DNA from: Pimelobacter simplex
Lineage (GTDB): Bacteria > Actinomycetota > Actinomycetes > Propionibacteriales > Nocardioidaceae
Length of the DNA: 64,000 bases
Reading direction: 5' to 3'
Assembly: GCA_016803235.1 (NCBI GenBank)
Contig: JADCLI010000001.1
Span: 1-64,000 of the forward strand
Below, one piece after another: positions 53,962 through 63,885 of this stretch (position 1 is its first letter; each line of letters begins with the position of its first letter). The position numbers were made by a program, and so were the translations under genes. Below the pieces are notes generated by a model. The model worked only from the letters and a program-made list of their open reading frames with translations. It had not been told where the DNA came from and ran no database searches.

Positions 53962-53980
53962 TCCTATCGGTTCCGCGTCC

Positions 53981-54052
53981 GGGCGATTGGCGCAGTGGTA
54001 GCGCGCTTCGTTCACACCGAAGAGGTCACTGGTTCGAACCCAGTATCGCCCA
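53981..54052 (+). tRNA. tRNA-Val, anticodon CAC
   Basis: Acceptor GGGCGAT/ATCGCCC, anticodon stem CTTCG/CGAAG with loop TTCACAC (CAC, Val), T loop TTCGAAC, discriminator A. CCA not encoded. Confidence 0.95.
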
Positions 54053-54056
54053 CCGG

Positions 54057-54099
54057 AAGCAGCAGAGCCGCGCTCGACGAGCGCGGCTCTGCTGCTTTT
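54057..54099 (+). terminator. Strong intrinsic terminator after tRNA-Val(CAC)
   Basis: 19-bp stem (54057-54075 with 54079-54097), loop GAC, followed by T residues (CTTTTCC). The best canonical terminator in the window. Confidence 0.92.
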
Positions 54100-54165
54100 C
54101 CGGGACGGTCCCGTCCTGCTCGGTTCTCCGGACAGCACGCGTGCGCCGCCCTACGCTCCAGCGCC

Positions 54166-54441
54166 ATGAAGAGTCGTCGTGTCGCTGCCGTCCTCGCCAC
54201 CGCCGCCCTGCTGGCGCCCGCCTCGCTCGCGCTCGCCGGGCCTGCCGACGCGGCCGGTCCGAAGACCTACCGGAACTGCACGGCCCTCAACAAGGCCTAC
54301 CCGCACGGCGTCGGCAAGCCCGGAGCGGTCGACAAGACCTCGGGCACGAAGGTCACGAACTTCACTCGCAACGCCAAGCTCTACAAGGCCAACGCCAAGA
54401 GCGACCGTGACAAGGACGGGATCGCCTGCGAAAAGGCCTGA
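54166..54441 (+). CDS. Secreted excalibur-domain protein
   Basis: 91 residues from the ATG at 54166. Signal peptide (RRVAAVLATAALLAPASLAL, cleavage after ADAA), then an excalibur calcium-binding domain: YRNCTALNKAYPHGVG and DRDKDGIACEKA, the DxDxDGxxCE end being the signature. Likely cell-surface, extracellular. TACGCT ends eight bases before the ATG, no ribosome binding site. Confidence 0.87.
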   Translation: MKSRRVAAVLATAALLAPASLALAGPADAAGPKTYRNCTALNKAYPHGVGKPGAVDKTSGTKVTNFTRNAKLYKANAKSDRDKDGIACEKA

Positions 54442-54451
54442 GCCTGCCGGC

Positions 54452-55003
54452 TCAGGCGTCGGCGGCCGCGCCCTTCTCGGTGGTGTCGCCGGCCGTGCTC
54501 AGCCGGCCGCCGGTGTCCTCGAGGTGGGCGCGGACGAACCAGTGGAAGAGCTCCAGCTGCTCGGTCTGCGCGATGAACATGTCCTGGGTGACCAGGTCGA
54601 GGTCGTCCAGCTCCTTGATCCCGTCCCGGTAGGTCGTGATCACGCCCTGGTACACCACGTCGAGAGCGGCGAGGTGCTGCTGGGTGGTGCCGCGGCCGAT
54701 GTCGTAGTCGTCCCACAGCCGGCGGTCCACGAGGCCACCCGGGGTGCCCTGGGGCGAGCCGCCGAGGGTCGCGATCCGCTCGGCGAGCGCATCGGCGAAG
54801 CCACGGACCGTGTCGACCTGGGGGTCGAGCATCTCGTGGACGGCGATGAAGTGCGGGCCGACGACGTTCCAGTGCACGTGCTTGAGCGTGAGGTGCAGGT
54901 CGGTGCACGCGTCGAGGCGGCTCTGCAGGAGCTCGACGACGCGCAGGGCCGCCTTCTCGTCGAGGCCGGGCGTGGTGAAGTGCAGGGTCGAGGTGGATGT
55001 CAT
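54452..55003 (-). CDS. Dps-family DNA-protection ferritin
   Basis: 183 residues from the ATG at 55003. The ferroxidase motif [20 protein letters not shown] plus LDPQVD (about 40-65) carries the His, Asp and Glu ligands of Dps dodecamers. Oxidises iron with hydrogen peroxide and coats DNA in stress. The C-terminal tail is neutral/acidic, without the Lys-rich DNA-binding tail of some Dps. Converges with the excalibur gene. Confidence 0.9.
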   Translation of the reverse strand: MTSTSTLHFTTPGLDEKAALRVVELLQSRLDACTDLHLTLKHVHWNVVGPHFIAVHEMLDPQVDTVRGFADALAERIATLGGSPQGTPGGLVDRRLWDDYDIGRGTTQQHLAALDVVYQGVITTYRDGIKELDDLDLVTQDMFIAQTEQLELFHWFVRAHLEDTGGRLSTAGDTTEKGAAADA

Positions 55004-55155
55004 GGTCCCTCGGTACGCGCTCGGCGATGGTTCACACGGTCGGTGCGACGGGGCGCCGAACTGCCGCGCGGCGAGCGGGGTCGGCTCGGTACGATCGTGA
55101 CCCGGCGTGCCGTCCGGTCGCGCCGCCACCCGTGAACACTCGAGGGAGTCCTTCC

Positions 55156-57159
55156 GTGCCCGACATCAAGGTCGCCGTACTCAGTCCTGACGCGCGCCAG
55201 GAGGAGACGGTCACGGAGGGCACCAAGGCCTGGGAGCTGTTCCGCGAGGAGGCCGACGTCATCGCGGTCCGGGTTTCGGCCGGCTCGACCAGCGAGCCGG
55301 TGCTCAAGGACCTGTCCTACGCGCTCGCCGACGGCGACGAGGTGGAGGGCGTGCTCATCGGCAGCCCCGACGGCCTCGACATCCTGCGGCACTCGACCGC
55401 CCACGTGCTGGCACAGGCGGTGCAGCAGGTGTTCCCGGAGGCGAAGCTCGGCATCGGCCCGCCGATCCAGGACGGCTTCTACTACGACTTCGACGTCGAG
55501 ACCCCGTTCGTGCCCGAGGACCTGGTCAAGCTCGAGACCGCGATGCGCAAGATCATCAAGGAGAACCAGCGTTTCGACCGCCGGGTGACCACCGACGAGG
55601 ACGCGCTCGTCGAGCTGGCCGACGAGCCCTACAAGGTCGAGCTGATCGGCCTCAAGGGCAACGCCGGCGAGGCCGCGGAAGGTGCCGCGGCCGAGGTCGG
55701 TGCCGGCGAGCTGACCATCTACGACAACATCAACCGCAACGGCGAGGTCGCCTGGAAGGACCTCTGCCGCGGTCCGCACCTGCCGACCACCAAGCGGATC
55801 CCCGCGTTCAAGCTGATGCGCAGCGCGGCGGCGTACTGGCGCGGCGACGAGAAGAACAAGCAGCTCCAGCGCATCTACGGCACCGCCTGGCCCAGCAAGG
55901 AGGAGCTCGACGCCCACCTGCACCGCCTCGAGGAGGCCGAGCGCCGCGACCACCGCAAGCTCGGGCGCGAGCTCGACCTGTTCTCGTTCCCCGACGAGAT
56001 CGGCTCCGGCCTGCCGGTCTTCCACCCCAAGGGGGGCGTCATCAAGCGGGCGATGGAGGACTACGTCCGTGAGCGGCACATCGCCGAGGGCTTCGAGTAC
56101 GTCGGCACCCCGCACATCGCCAAGGAGGGGTTGTTCTACACCTCCGGCCACCTGCCCTACTACGGCGAGGGGATGTACCCCGCCCTCGACGTCGACGGCA
56201 TGGAGTACCGCCTCAAGGCGATGAACTGCCCGATGCACAACCTGATCTTCCGCTCCCGGCAGCGCTCCTACCGCGAGCTGCCGCTGCGGCTGTTCGAGTT
56301 CGGCCACGTCTACCGCCACGAGAAGTCCGGCGTGATCCACGGCCTGACCCGGGTGCGCGGCTTCGCTCAGGACGACTCGCACTCCTACGTGACCCCGGAA
56401 CAGGCCCCGGCCGAGGTCGAGCACCTGCTCAACTTCATGCTCAGCCTGCTGCGCGACTTCGGCATCGAGGACTTCTACCTGGAGCTGTCGACCCGCGACG
56501 AGTCCAAGGACAAGTTCATCGGCTCCGACGAGGACTGGGCGAAGGCGACCCAGGTCCTCGAGGACGTCGCCCGCGCGACCGGCCTCGAGCTCGTCCCCGA
56601 CCCGGGCGGCGCGGCGTACTACGGCCCGAAGATCTCGGTCCAGGCCAAGGATGCGATCGGCCGCACCTGGCAGATGGGCACGGTGCAGTACGACTTCAAC
56701 CAGCCCTCGCCCGACCGCTTCAACCTGGAGTACGTCGCCGCTGACGGCAGCCGTCAGCAGCCGGTGATGATCCACTCGGCCAAGTTCGGCTCGATCGAGC
56801 GCTTCATGGGCGTCCTCGTCGAGCACTACGCCGGTGCCTTCCCTCCGTGGCTGGCCCCGGTCCAGGTCCAGGGCATCCCGATCGCCGAACGGCACGTCGA
56901 CTACCTCCACGAGGTGGCCGCCGAGCTGCGCAAGCACGGGATCCGGGTCGAGATCGACGAGTCCGACGACCGGATGCAGAAGAAGATCCGCAACGCCCAG
57001 CTGCAGAAGGTGCCGTTCATGGTCATCGCCGGCGACCAGGACCTCGAGGCCGGTGCGGTCAGCTTCCGCTACCGCGACGGGCGCCAGGACAACGGCGTGC
57101 CGATCGCCGAGGCGGTCGCGCGGGTGGTCGCCGCCGTCGAGTCCCGCGAGCAGGTCTGA
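55156..57159 (+). CDS. thrS: Threonine-tRNA ligase
   Basis: 667 residues from the GTG at 55156 (GAGGGAG upstream). TGS domain (about 1-75), second editing domain with [12 protein letters not shown] (about 77-88), class II motif 2 region (RYLRxE-like [10 protein letters not shown]) and catalytic zinc site AMNCPMHN, plus C-terminal anticodon-binding domain. Charges tRNA-Thr. Confidence 0.97.
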   Translation: MPDIKVAVLSPDARQEETVTEGTKAWELFREEADVIAVRVSAGSTSEPVLKDLSYALADGDEVEGVLIGSPDGLDILRHSTAHVLAQAVQQVFPEAKLGIGPPIQDGFYYDFDVETPFVPEDLVKLETAMRKIIKENQRFDRRVTTDEDALVELADEPYKVELIGLKGNAGEAAEGAAAEVGAGELTIYDNINRNGEVAWKDLCRGPHLPTTKRIPAFKLMRSAAAYWRGDEKNKQLQRIYGTAWPSKEELDAHLHRLEEAERRDHRKLGRELDLFSFPDEIGSGLPVFHPKGGVIKRAMEDYVRERHIAEGFEYVGTPHIAKEGLFYTSGHLPYYGEGMYPALDVDGMEYRLKAMNCPMHNLIFRSRQRSYRELPLRLFEFGHVYRHEKSGVIHGLTRVRGFAQDDSHSYVTPEQAPAEVEHLLNFMLSLLRDFGIEDFYLELSTRDESKDKFIGSDEDWAKATQVLEDVARATGLELVPDPGGAAYYGPKISVQAKDAIGRTWQMGTVQYDFNQPSPDRFNLEYVAADGSRQQPVMIHSAKFGSIERFMGVLVEHYAGAFPPWLAPVQVQGIPIAERHVDYLHEVAAELRKHGIRVEIDESDDRMQKKIRNAQLQKVPFMVIAGDQDLEAGAVSFRYRDGRQDNGVPIAEAVARVVAAVESREQV

Positions 57160-57162
57160 GCC

Positions 57163-58170
57163 GTGGGCGGCGCCGGTCGCCGCGTGGCGCTGCCCTGTGC
57201 CGCCACGGCGCTGGCGGCCCTGCTCACGGCCGGGCTGACCGGCTGCGGCGGCTCCTCCCCGTCCGGGGCGCCGCCCAGGCCACCGGTCAGCACGCCGACC
57301 GCCTCCGAGACGGCCGTCGACGGCGCGCCCGCCGGTGACGCCGGCGACCCCGGCGCCGACGCCAGCGACCTCGCCAAGCTCGCCGAGGAGGCCGCCCGCG
57401 GTGCCGGCCAGGGGCCGACCAGCGACATCGCGCCGCGCGACGGCGAGGTGCTCGGCGGTGACGTCAGCTGGCCGCAGTGCCCGCCCGGCACCGGCATCCC
57501 CGAGAAGCAGGGCCTCGGCATGCCGATGCCCCTGCCGGAGGCGGAGTACGTCGTCCTCGGGCTCACCAACGGTCCGGGGTTCACGCCCAACCCGTGCCTG
57601 GCCGACCAGGTCGCGTGGGCGAAGGCCAACGACGTGCTCGTCTCCGTGTACGCGGTGTCCAGCTACCCCAGCAAGGACGCGCTGCGCGAGCACGGCACCG
57701 ACGGCCCGTACGACGCCGGCGACCGGCTCGGGAGGCTGCGCAACGTCGGCTACCAGCAGGCTCGGTTCAACATCGGCACCATGGGCCAGGTCGGCCTGGT
57801 CAGCCCGATCGTGTGGATCGACATCGAGCCGGTGCCGAACTTCGACTGGAGCACCGACCTGCAGGCGAACGCCGCGGTCATCGAGGGCGTGGCCCGCGGC
57901 TACGTCGACGCCGGGTTCCGGATCGGCGTCTACTCCACGCCCCACCTGTACCGCCGGGTCGTGGGGGACCTGAGCCTGGGCGGCGTGCCTGAGTGGCGGG
58001 CCGCCGGCCACACCTCCCGGGCGGAGGCACTGAACCGCTGCGGTCCCGACTGGTCGATCCAGGGCGGCCTCGCCGTCATGGGACAGTGGGTGGAGCAGGA
58101 CCGCGACCAGAACCTCACCTGCCCGGGGATCGCCGCCGACCTCGGTCGCTGGTTCCACCGGTTCCGGTGA
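57163..58170 (+). CDS. Lipoprotein with glycoside-hydrolase-25-like (DUF1906-type) domain
   Basis: 335 residues, GTG start, three bases after thrS. Lipobox LTAGLTGC at about 21-28, Pro/Ala-rich linker, then GGDVSWPQCP, LTNGPGFTPNPCLADQVAWA, and VWIDIEPVPNFDWS with the acidic pair in the position of a lysozyme-like catalytic centre. Probably an outer-surface lipoprotein acting on peptidoglycan or similar glycan. Confidence 0.75.
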   Translation: MGGAGRRVALPCAATALAALLTAGLTGCGGSSPSGAPPRPPVSTPTASETAVDGAPAGDAGDPGADASDLAKLAEEAARGAGQGPTSDIAPRDGEVLGGDVSWPQCPPGTGIPEKQGLGMPMPLPEAEYVVLGLTNGPGFTPNPCLADQVAWAKANDVLVSVYAVSSYPSKDALREHGTDGPYDAGDRLGRLRNVGYQQARFNIGTMGQVGLVSPIVWIDIEPVPNFDWSTDLQANAAVIEGVARGYVDAGFRIGVYSTPHLYRRVVGDLSLGGVPEWRAAGHTSRAEALNRCGPDWSIQGGLAVMGQWVEQDRDQNLTCPGIAADLGRWFHRFR

Positions 58171-58210
58171 CCGAGCACGAGGTCGCGATGCGACGTGAGA
58201 GGGTTTCGTC

Positions 58211-58957
58211 ATGACCTCGGAGGGTGTGGGCAACGAGCCGCTCGACGGGCGTCGGCGACGCTGGCAGGAGCACAACCAGGTGCGCCGTCAGGTGATCATC
58301 GACGCCGCGATCGCCGTGCTCGAGCGGCAGTCGCCGGGGGAGGAGGTCCAGGTCCAGGCGGTCGCCGACGAGGCCGGGATGAGCCGGACCGTGATCTACC
58401 GGCACTTCGAGGACCGGTCCGACCTCGACCGCGCCGTGCAGCGCGAGATCTGCGACCAGGTCGGCAGCGAGCTGCTGCCCGCGCTGTCCTACGACGGCAC
58501 GCCCGACCAGATCATCCACCGCATCGTCGGCAGCTTCATCCGCTGGGCCGAGGCACACCCCACGCTGTACTGGTTCGCCGAGCGGGACCTCGCCGGCTGG
58601 GGACCGAGCCCGCTGAGCCAGGCCGTCGAGCAGGTCGCCGAGGGCATCGAGGGCATCATGGCGATCGTCGTCGCCGCGATGGGCGTCGAGCTCTCCGAGG
58701 ACGACCGCGCCGCCCTCGACCCGTGGGTCTTCGGCATGATCGGCGCCGTGTTCGCCGCGGTACGCCGCTGGCTCGAGCGCGACGTCCGCGAGCCCGGCAT
58801 CGACGCGTGCATCGCGATCCTGTCCGAGTCGATCTGGCTGCAGATCAACGGCATGGCGCTCTCCCGCGGGCTCAACCTGCCCGACCTCCCGGTGGCCGAC
58901 CTGCTCCAGGCGCTCGGCCCGGCCGACGGCGACAGCGGCGCCGAGGGCGGCGCATGA
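58211..58957 (+). CDS. TetR-family regulator
   Basis: 248 residues. N-terminal helix-turn-helix VADEAGMSRTVIYRHFEDRS at about 53-72, and a C-terminal helical ligand domain. Overlaps the HIT gene by 4 bp, so it belongs to the pgsA operon unit. Signal unknown. Confidence 0.88.
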   Translation: MTSEGVGNEPLDGRRRRWQEHNQVRRQVIIDAAIAVLERQSPGEEVQVQAVADEAGMSRTVIYRHFEDRSDLDRAVQREICDQVGSELLPALSYDGTPDQIIHRIVGSFIRWAEAHPTLYWFAERDLAGWGPSPLSQAVEQVAEGIEGIMAIVVAAMGVELSEDDRAALDPWVFGMIGAVFAAVRRWLERDVREPGIDACIAILSESIWLQINGMALSRGLNLPDLPVADLLQALGPADGDSGAEGGA

Positions 58958-59505
58958 ACCAGTCCACCACCGGGCCCGACGGGCTGGACCGGCTGTGGAC
59001 GCCGCACCGGATGGCCTACGTCCGTGGCGAGGCCGACGACCCGGCGGAGGAGCCGGCACACGCCGAGCCCCGTCCGGCGTGCCCGTTCTGCCGGATCACC
59101 GCCGACCCGGCGACCTCCACCGACGACGAGCTGGTCGTGGTCAGGGGGCGCACGGCGTACGTCGTGCTCAACCTGTACCCCTACAACCCCGGCCACCTGA
59201 TGGTGCTGCCCTACCGCCACGTCGCCGACTACCTCGACCTCGACGACGAGGAGACCGACGAGGTGACCGCGCTGACCAAGGCGGCGCTGCGCACGATCCG
59301 CGCGGTCTCGCAGCCCCATGCGTTCAACGTCGGGCTCAACCTCGGGGGTGCCGCAGGAGGCTCGCTGTCGGGACACCTGCACCAGCACGTCGTACCCCGC
59401 TGGTCGGGCGACGCGAACTTCATGACCGTGATCGGCGGCACCAAGACCCTGCCGCAGCTGCTGGGCGAGACCCGCGATCTGCTCGCGGCGGCCTGGTCGG
59501 GGTAG
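58954..59505 (+). CDS. HIT-family nucleotide hydrolase/phosphorylase
   Basis: 183 residues. The triad motif GHLHQHVVP has His141, His143 and His145, and the zinc-site Cys pair CPFC (about 45-48) is present. Its place between thrS and pgsA matches the mycobacterial Ap4A phosphorylase gene, so Ap4A breakdown is the probable function. Confidence 0.9.
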   Translation: MNQSTTGPDGLDRLWTPHRMAYVRGEADDPAEEPAHAEPRPACPFCRITADPATSTDDELVVVRGRTAYVVLNLYPYNPGHLMVLPYRHVADYLDLDDEETDEVTALTKAALRTIRAVSQPHAFNVGLNLGGAAGGSLSGHLHQHVVPRWSGDANFMTVIGGTKTLPQLLGETRDLLAAAWSG

Positions 59506-59515
59506 GTTTCGCGCC

Positions 59516-60154
59516 GTGCTGGATCGCTTCAAGGAGTTCTGGGCCGGGACCGTGCTGCACCCCGTGGTGCGGCTGTTCATCCGGCTGGGCATCAGCCCCG
59601 ACGCGGTGACCCTCGTCGGCACCCTCGGGGTGAGCGCCGGTGCCCTGATCTTCTTCCCGCAGGGCGAGCTGCTGGTCGGCGTCCTGTTCATCACCGCCTT
59701 CGTGTTCAGCGACCTGATCGACGGCCGGATGGCCCGCGAGACCGGTCGGGTCTCGAAGTTCGGCGCCTTCTGGGACTCCACCCTCGACCGGATCGGCGAC
59801 GGTGCGATCTTCGGCGGCCTGGCGCTCTACTTCGCCGGCACCGGCCCGGGCCAGGGCGACAGCTACCTCTACCTCTGCGTGACCCTGTGGTGCCTGGTCA
59901 TGGGCTCGGTCACCTCCTACGCCCGCGCGCGCGCCGAGTCCCTCGGGATGGACGCCAAGGGCGGCATCGCCGAGCGGGCGGACCGGCTGGTCTCGATCCT
60001 CGTCATGACCGGGCTGAGCGACCTGTTCGACCTGCCGATCCTCATGTACGTCACCCTCTGGGCGCTGGCCCTCGCGAGCACCTACACGGTGGCATTCCGG
60101 GTGCTGAAGGTACGCCGCCAGGCGCTCGCGTCCGAGGGTCAGCCCCCCGTGTGA
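59516..60154 (+). CDS. pgsA: CDP-alcohol phosphatidyltransferase, PIP-synthase type
   Basis: 212 residues, GTG start (TAGGTT plus seven bases). The catalytic motif DG-x2-AR-x8-G-x3-D-x3-D is exact: Asp69, Gly70, Ala73, Arg74, Gly83, Asp87, Asp91. Membrane enzyme; in mycobacteria the orthologue in this position makes phosphatidylinositol phosphate from CDP-diacylglycerol and inositol 1-phosphate. Confidence 0.9.
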   Translation: MLDRFKEFWAGTVLHPVVRLFIRLGISPDAVTLVGTLGVSAGALIFFPQGELLVGVLFITAFVFSDLIDGRMARETGRVSKFGAFWDSTLDRIGDGAIFGGLALYFAGTGPGQGDSYLYLCVTLWCLVMGSVTSYARARAESLGMDAKGGIAERADRLVSILVMTGLSDLFDLPILMYVTLWALALASTYTVAFRVLKVRRQALASEGQPPV

Positions 60155-60185
60155 CGCACCGGCCGGCCGCCGTACGATTGATCAC

Positions 60186-61079
60186 ATGAGCGAGCAGCAG
60201 GAGCACGGCACCACCCGGGTCAAGCGCGGCATGGCCGAGATGCTCAAGGGTGGCGTCATCATGGACGTGGTCACCCCCGAGCAGGCGAAGATCGCCGAGG
60301 ACGCCGGCGCGGTCGCCGTGATGGCGCTGGAGCGGGTCCCCGCGGACATCCGTGCCCAGGGTGGCGTGTCGCGGATGAGCGACCCCGACATGATCGACGG
60401 CATCATCGAGGCCGTCTCGATCCCGGTGATGGCAAAGGCCCGGATCGGCCACTTCGCCGAGGCCCAGGTGCTGCAGTCCCTCGGTGTGGACTACATCGAC
60501 GAGTCCGAGGTCCTCACGCCCGCCGACTACGCCAACCACATCGACAAGTGGGCCTTCACGGTTCCCTTCGTGTGTGGTGCGACCAACCTGGGTGAGGCGC
60601 TGCGCCGGATCACCGAGGGCGCGGCGATGATCCGCTCGAAGGGCGAGGCCGGCACGGGTGACGTGTCCAACGCGGTCACCCACATGCGCACCATCCGTGC
60701 CGAGATCCGCCGCCTCGGCTCGCTGGCCGACGACGAGCTGTACGTCGCCGCAAAGGAGCTGCAGGCGCCCTACGACCTGGTCGTCGAGGTCGCGCGCACC
60801 GGCAAGCTTCCGGTGGTGCTGTTCACCGCGGGCGGGATCGCCACCCCGGCCGACGCGGCGATGATGATGCAGCTCGGTGCCGAGGGCGTGTTCGTCGGCT
60901 CGGGCATCTTCAAGTCCGGCAACCCGGCCCAGCGGGCCGAGGCGATCGTGAAGGCGACGACCTTCTTCGACGACCCCGACGTGGTCGCGAAGGTCTCGCG
61001 CGGTCTGGGTGAGGCCATGGTCGGCATCAACGTCGAGGAGCTGCCTCAGCCGCACCGTCTCTCCGAGCGGGGATGGTGA
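60186..61079 (+). CDS. pdxS: Pyridoxal 5'-phosphate synthase subunit PdxS
   Basis: 297 residues. Makes PLP from ribose 5-phosphate, glyceraldehyde 3-phosphate and ammonia. [36 protein letters not shown] with catalytic Lys, and [20 protein letters not shown] are all present. Usually paired with the glutaminase PdxT; no pdxT follows. TACGAT and seven bases precede the ATG, so leaderless. Confidence 0.97.
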   Translation: MSEQQEHGTTRVKRGMAEMLKGGVIMDVVTPEQAKIAEDAGAVAVMALERVPADIRAQGGVSRMSDPDMIDGIIEAVSIPVMAKARIGHFAEAQVLQSLGVDYIDESEVLTPADYANHIDKWAFTVPFVCGATNLGEALRRITEGAAMIRSKGEAGTGDVSNAVTHMRTIRAEIRRLGSLADDELYVAAKELQAPYDLVVEVARTGKLPVVLFTAGGIATPADAAMMMQLGAEGVFVGSGIFKSGNPAQRAEAIVKATTFFDDPDVVAKVSRGLGEAMVGINVEELPQPHRLSERGW

Positions 61080-61145
61080 TCGGGGTCTGCCTGGCCGAGC
61101 ACGGCTGGTGACCCCGGGCGGGACGATCCCGCCCAGATCTTGACG

Positions 61146-61185
61146 CCGAGGGCGTGGCAACGTGTGAGCGTTGCCACGCCCTCGG
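61146..61185 (+). terminator. 17-bp hairpin after pdxS
   Basis: CCGAGGGCGTGGCAACG (61146-61162), loop TGTGAG, CGTTGCCACGCCCTCGG (61169-61185), followed by TAAAATT, an unusually AT-rich stretch that also resembles a -10 box (TAAAAT) for the next gene. Confidence 0.75.
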
Positions 61186-61328
61186 TAAAATTCTGGGTCC
61201 TTGGTCCCGATTCCCCTCCGCCGCCGTGGCCGGCTGTGGTCCCCTTCGTCCTGGATCGCGGGGCGCTCCCTGCGCCGCGACCACGACAACCAGACCTGGG
61301 GACAACAGGCATGGGGACTGGAGATTCG

Positions 61329-61871
61329 ATGAAGAAGACGACGAAGGGCGCGCTCGCGGCGGGAACCGCAGCCGTCCTGCTCATGGGTGGTGCGGGCACC
61401 CTGGCGTACTGGACCGACGACGACACGATCACGGGGACGAGCATCTCCAGCGGTCACCTCACGCTCGACGCGACGGCGTGCAAGGGCACGACCGGCTGGC
61501 TGCTCGAGGGCGCCGCCTTCGACCCCACCACCGACACGCTGATCCCGGGCGACATCCTGACCAAGACCTGCGACGTCGTCGTCAACGTCAAGGGCACCCA
61601 CTTCACGCAGGTCGACATCGAGGCGACCACGCCCTCCGGTGCCGTCGGCGCGGCCCCCTGGGACGAGCTGACCGTCGCTGCGACCGTGAGCGGCTCCGCG
61701 ACCGGCGCCGACGACGTCGCGGTCAGCCAGGGCGACAACGACGTCCCGGTGGCGATCACGGTGACCTGGCCCTACGGCAGCGAGGACAACGGCCTCAACG
61801 GCGACCTCACGACCGCGCTCGGCGACATCGCGATCACCGCCGTCCAGGACCACCAGGCCGACCCCAACTGA
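61329..61871 (+). CDS. SipW-type (alternate signal peptide) surface protein 1
   Basis: 180 residues from the ATG at 61329, GGAG upstream. The N-terminus KKTTKGALAAGTAAVLLMGG then AGTLAYWTDDDTI is the alternate-type signal peptide recognised by SipW-like peptidases, as in TasA. The mature part is beta-rich with Thr/Val/Asp repeats and two cysteines (KTCD and ACKG). First gene of a five-gene run; a fibre or coat subunit is likely. Confidence 0.82.
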   Translation: MKKTTKGALAAGTAAVLLMGGAGTLAYWTDDDTITGTSISSGHLTLDATACKGTTGWLLEGAAFDPTTDTLIPGDILTKTCDVVVNVKGTHFTQVDIEATTPSGAVGAAPWDELTVAATVSGSATGADDVAVSQGDNDVPVAITVTWPYGSEDNGLNGDLTTALGDIAITAVQDHQADPN

Positions 61872-61884
61872 TCCACGCCGGCCG

Positions 61885-62592
61885 TTGTTCTCATGGATCC
61901 GGCAGGTCGTCGCCTGGCTGGTGATCATCGGGGTGGTCGCCGTCCTGGCAGCCGCGGTCGTCGTGCCGCGGCTAGCCGGGGCGACGCCCTACACCGTGCT
62001 CACCGGCTCGATGCGACCAGCCCATCCGCCGGGAACGCTGGTGGTCGTCCGGCCGGTCGACCCCGAGGACCTGGCGGTCGGCGACATCGTCACCTACCAG
62101 CTGGAGTCGGGCGAGGAGACGGTGGTCACCCACCGGATCGTCGCGATCGGCAACCAGCTGGACGGCGACCTGGTGATCACCACCCGGGGCGACGCCAACG
62201 AGGTCGTGGACAAGGAGCCGGTCAAGCCGGTCCAGGTCCGGGGACGCCTGTGGTACGCGGTGCCCTACCTCGGCCACGTGAACAACGCCCTGACCGGACG
62301 ACAGCGCCAGCTCGCCGTGCTGGTGGTGTCGACCGGTCTCGTCGGGTACGCCGCCTTCATGTTCGTCGGTGCGGTCCGCGACCGCCGACGGGCACGGCAG
62401 GCGGTCGCCGCTGACGACCTCGACGGCGCCGATCTCACCGGCATCGCCGAACAGCACGACACCCCGGCCCCGGCCGAGAGGCCGGAGCCGGGGCGGCAGC
62501 GGGGCCTGCGGGTCCCGCTGCTCACCGCGATCCTCTCGCTCGCGGCCCTGCTCCTCCTGCTCCGCCGCCACACCGGGCGCGGACACCACTGA
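61885..62592 (+). CDS. SipW-type signal peptidase I 1
   Basis: 235 residues, TTG start at 61885. N-terminal membrane helix, then TGSMRPAHPPGT with catalytic Ser42 and ETVVTHRIVAIG with His83 where most bacterial type I peptidases have Lys, marking the SipW/ER-type. A second membrane helix follows and a third, LLTAILSLAALLLLL, is near the end. Should process the flanking alternate signal peptides. Confidence 0.85.
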   Translation: MFSWIRQVVAWLVIIGVVAVLAAAVVVPRLAGATPYTVLTGSMRPAHPPGTLVVVRPVDPEDLAVGDIVTYQLESGEETVVTHRIVAIGNQLDGDLVITTRGDANEVVDKEPVKPVQVRGRLWYAVPYLGHVNNALTGRQRQLAVLVVSTGLVGYAAFMFVGAVRDRRRARQAVAADDLDGADLTGIAEQHDTPAPAERPEPGRQRGLRVPLLTAILSLAALLLLLRRHTGRGHH

Positions 62593-62612
62593 CACCCAGG
62601 AAAGGCCTGCCG

Positions 62613-63281
62613 ATGATCCGCCGACTCGCCGCGCTGGTCGCCGCAGCCGTGCTCGCTGTCGGCGTGGCAGCCGCGCCGGCACATGCGGACGACGAGATCG
62701 GCCTGAGCCGCGACGGCCTCACCTGGGTCCCTGCGCTGACGACCCCGCTCTACGAGGCGGGGTTCACCTGGGTCCCCGGCGACGTCGAGGAGCGCAGCTT
62801 CCGGGTCCGCAACGACGGCCCCTCCGCTGGTGAGCTGTTGGTCGACGTCGTCGCCAGCGACCCGCAGGCGCTCCTCGCCTCGCCCGACTTCCTGCTCGAG
62901 GCCCGGGTGGGCTCGGGCCCCTGGGTCGAGGTCGCGCCCGGTACGACGCGCCTGCAGCCGGCCGTCCTCGACGTACCCCGGGGAGCCGACACCAGCGTGA
63001 CCGTGCGCGGCACCTTCCGTGCCGAGACCACCGGCCACATGGACGAGATCGCGCCGTTCGACGTCCGCGTCACGCTGTCCGAGGACGGCGACATCGGCGG
63101 CGAGGAGGACGAGGGTGGCGGGGACGACGGGGACGACGGGGAGGTCGCCGGCGGCGCGCTGCCGGACACCGGAGGCCGGTTCGGCGTCGGCGTGCTCTGG
63201 CTGGCGGCAGGACTGATCGGCGCCGGCATCGCCCTGGTGCGTCCCGGGCGGACCCGGCGTGAGGAGGTGGCCCGTGGCTAG
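62613..63281 (+). CDS. LPDTG-anchored surface protein
   Basis: 222 residues, AGGAAAGG before the ATG. Classical signal peptide (AALVAAAVLAVGVAAAPAHA), beta-rich domain (about 25-150), acidic Glu/Asp/Gly linker, sorting signal LPDTG at 183-187, membrane helix and a terminal RRE/RR tail, so it should be covalently attached by a sortase. Unlike its neighbours it has an ordinary Sec signal. A cell-wall anchor or adaptor for the SipW substrates is likely. Confidence 0.82.
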   Translation: MIRRLAALVAAAVLAVGVAAAPAHADDEIGLSRDGLTWVPALTTPLYEAGFTWVPGDVEERSFRVRNDGPSAGELLVDVVASDPQALLASPDFLLEARVGSGPWVEVAPGTTRLQPAVLDVPRGADTSVTVRGTFRAETTGHMDEIAPFDVRVTLSEDGDIGGEEDEGGGDDGDDGEVAGGALPDTGGRFGVGVLWLAAGLIGAGIALVRPGRTRREEVARG

Positions 63282-63885
63282 GCAGGAGAGACACCCGGCC
63301 CGGCACCGCGCGGGGCGCGGCGGATGGTTCGGGCACGGCCGCACGAGGGCGCTGCTCTCCGCGGGCCTGCTCCTCGGCACCGGAGCGGTGGCGACGTCGG
63401 CGTACTGGACCGACCACGACACGGTCGCCGGCACGCCGTTGCGCAGCGGCTCGCTCCACATCGACCTGGAGAGCAACGTCCGGGTCCGGCCCGAGACGAT
63501 CGGCAGCTGGGGCGACCTCTCGCTGGGCAACCTCGCCAACGGCACCGACCGGGCCGCGATCATGACGGTCACCAACAACAGCCGGGGCCCGGCGAGGATG
63601 TCCTACCGGGTACAGGCCGGAGCCCCCAACGCACTCGGCGCGGCGCTGCGGCTCACGGTCCGCCGCGGCGGCACGATCAGCGGGGGCACCTGCACCGGAG
63701 GAGCTCTCATCGGCGCCGCCGGCGCCACCCTCGACGGCTTCGACCAGGCCATGGACGTGACCCTGATGCCCACGCAGTCGCACCACCTCTGCCTCCAGGT
63801 CAGCCTCCCGGCGGGCTCGAACCTGGCGCCGAGCTCGACCTCGACGGTGACCTTCACCTTCCCCGCGAAGCAGGAGCCCTCGTGA
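63274..63885 (+). CDS. SipW-type surface protein 2
   Basis: 203 residues from the GTG at 63274 (GAGGAGGT upstream), overlapping the LPDTG gene. Alternate signal peptide RALLSAGLLLGTGAVATSAY then WTDHDTVAGTPLRSGSLHID, clearly akin to protein 1 (YWTDxDT, SGxLxxD). Mature part beta-rich with TVTNNSRGPA. Probable second fibre or coat subunit. Confidence 0.82.
   Translation: MARQERHPARHRAGRGGWFGHGRTRALLSAGLLLGTGAVATSAYWTDHDTVAGTPLRSGSLHIDLESNVRVRPETIGSWGDLSLGNLANGTDRAAIMTVTNNSRGPARMSYRVQAGAPNALGAALRLTVRRGGTISGGTCTGGALIGAAGATLDGFDQAMDVTLMPTQSHHLCLQVSLPAGSNLAPSSTSTVTFTFPAKQEPS

Noticed and set aside
55000..58275. A 1091-codon frame on the minus strand across thrS
   Set aside because: Antisense shadow of thrS and the lipoprotein gene, with no recognisable domain and no start signal.
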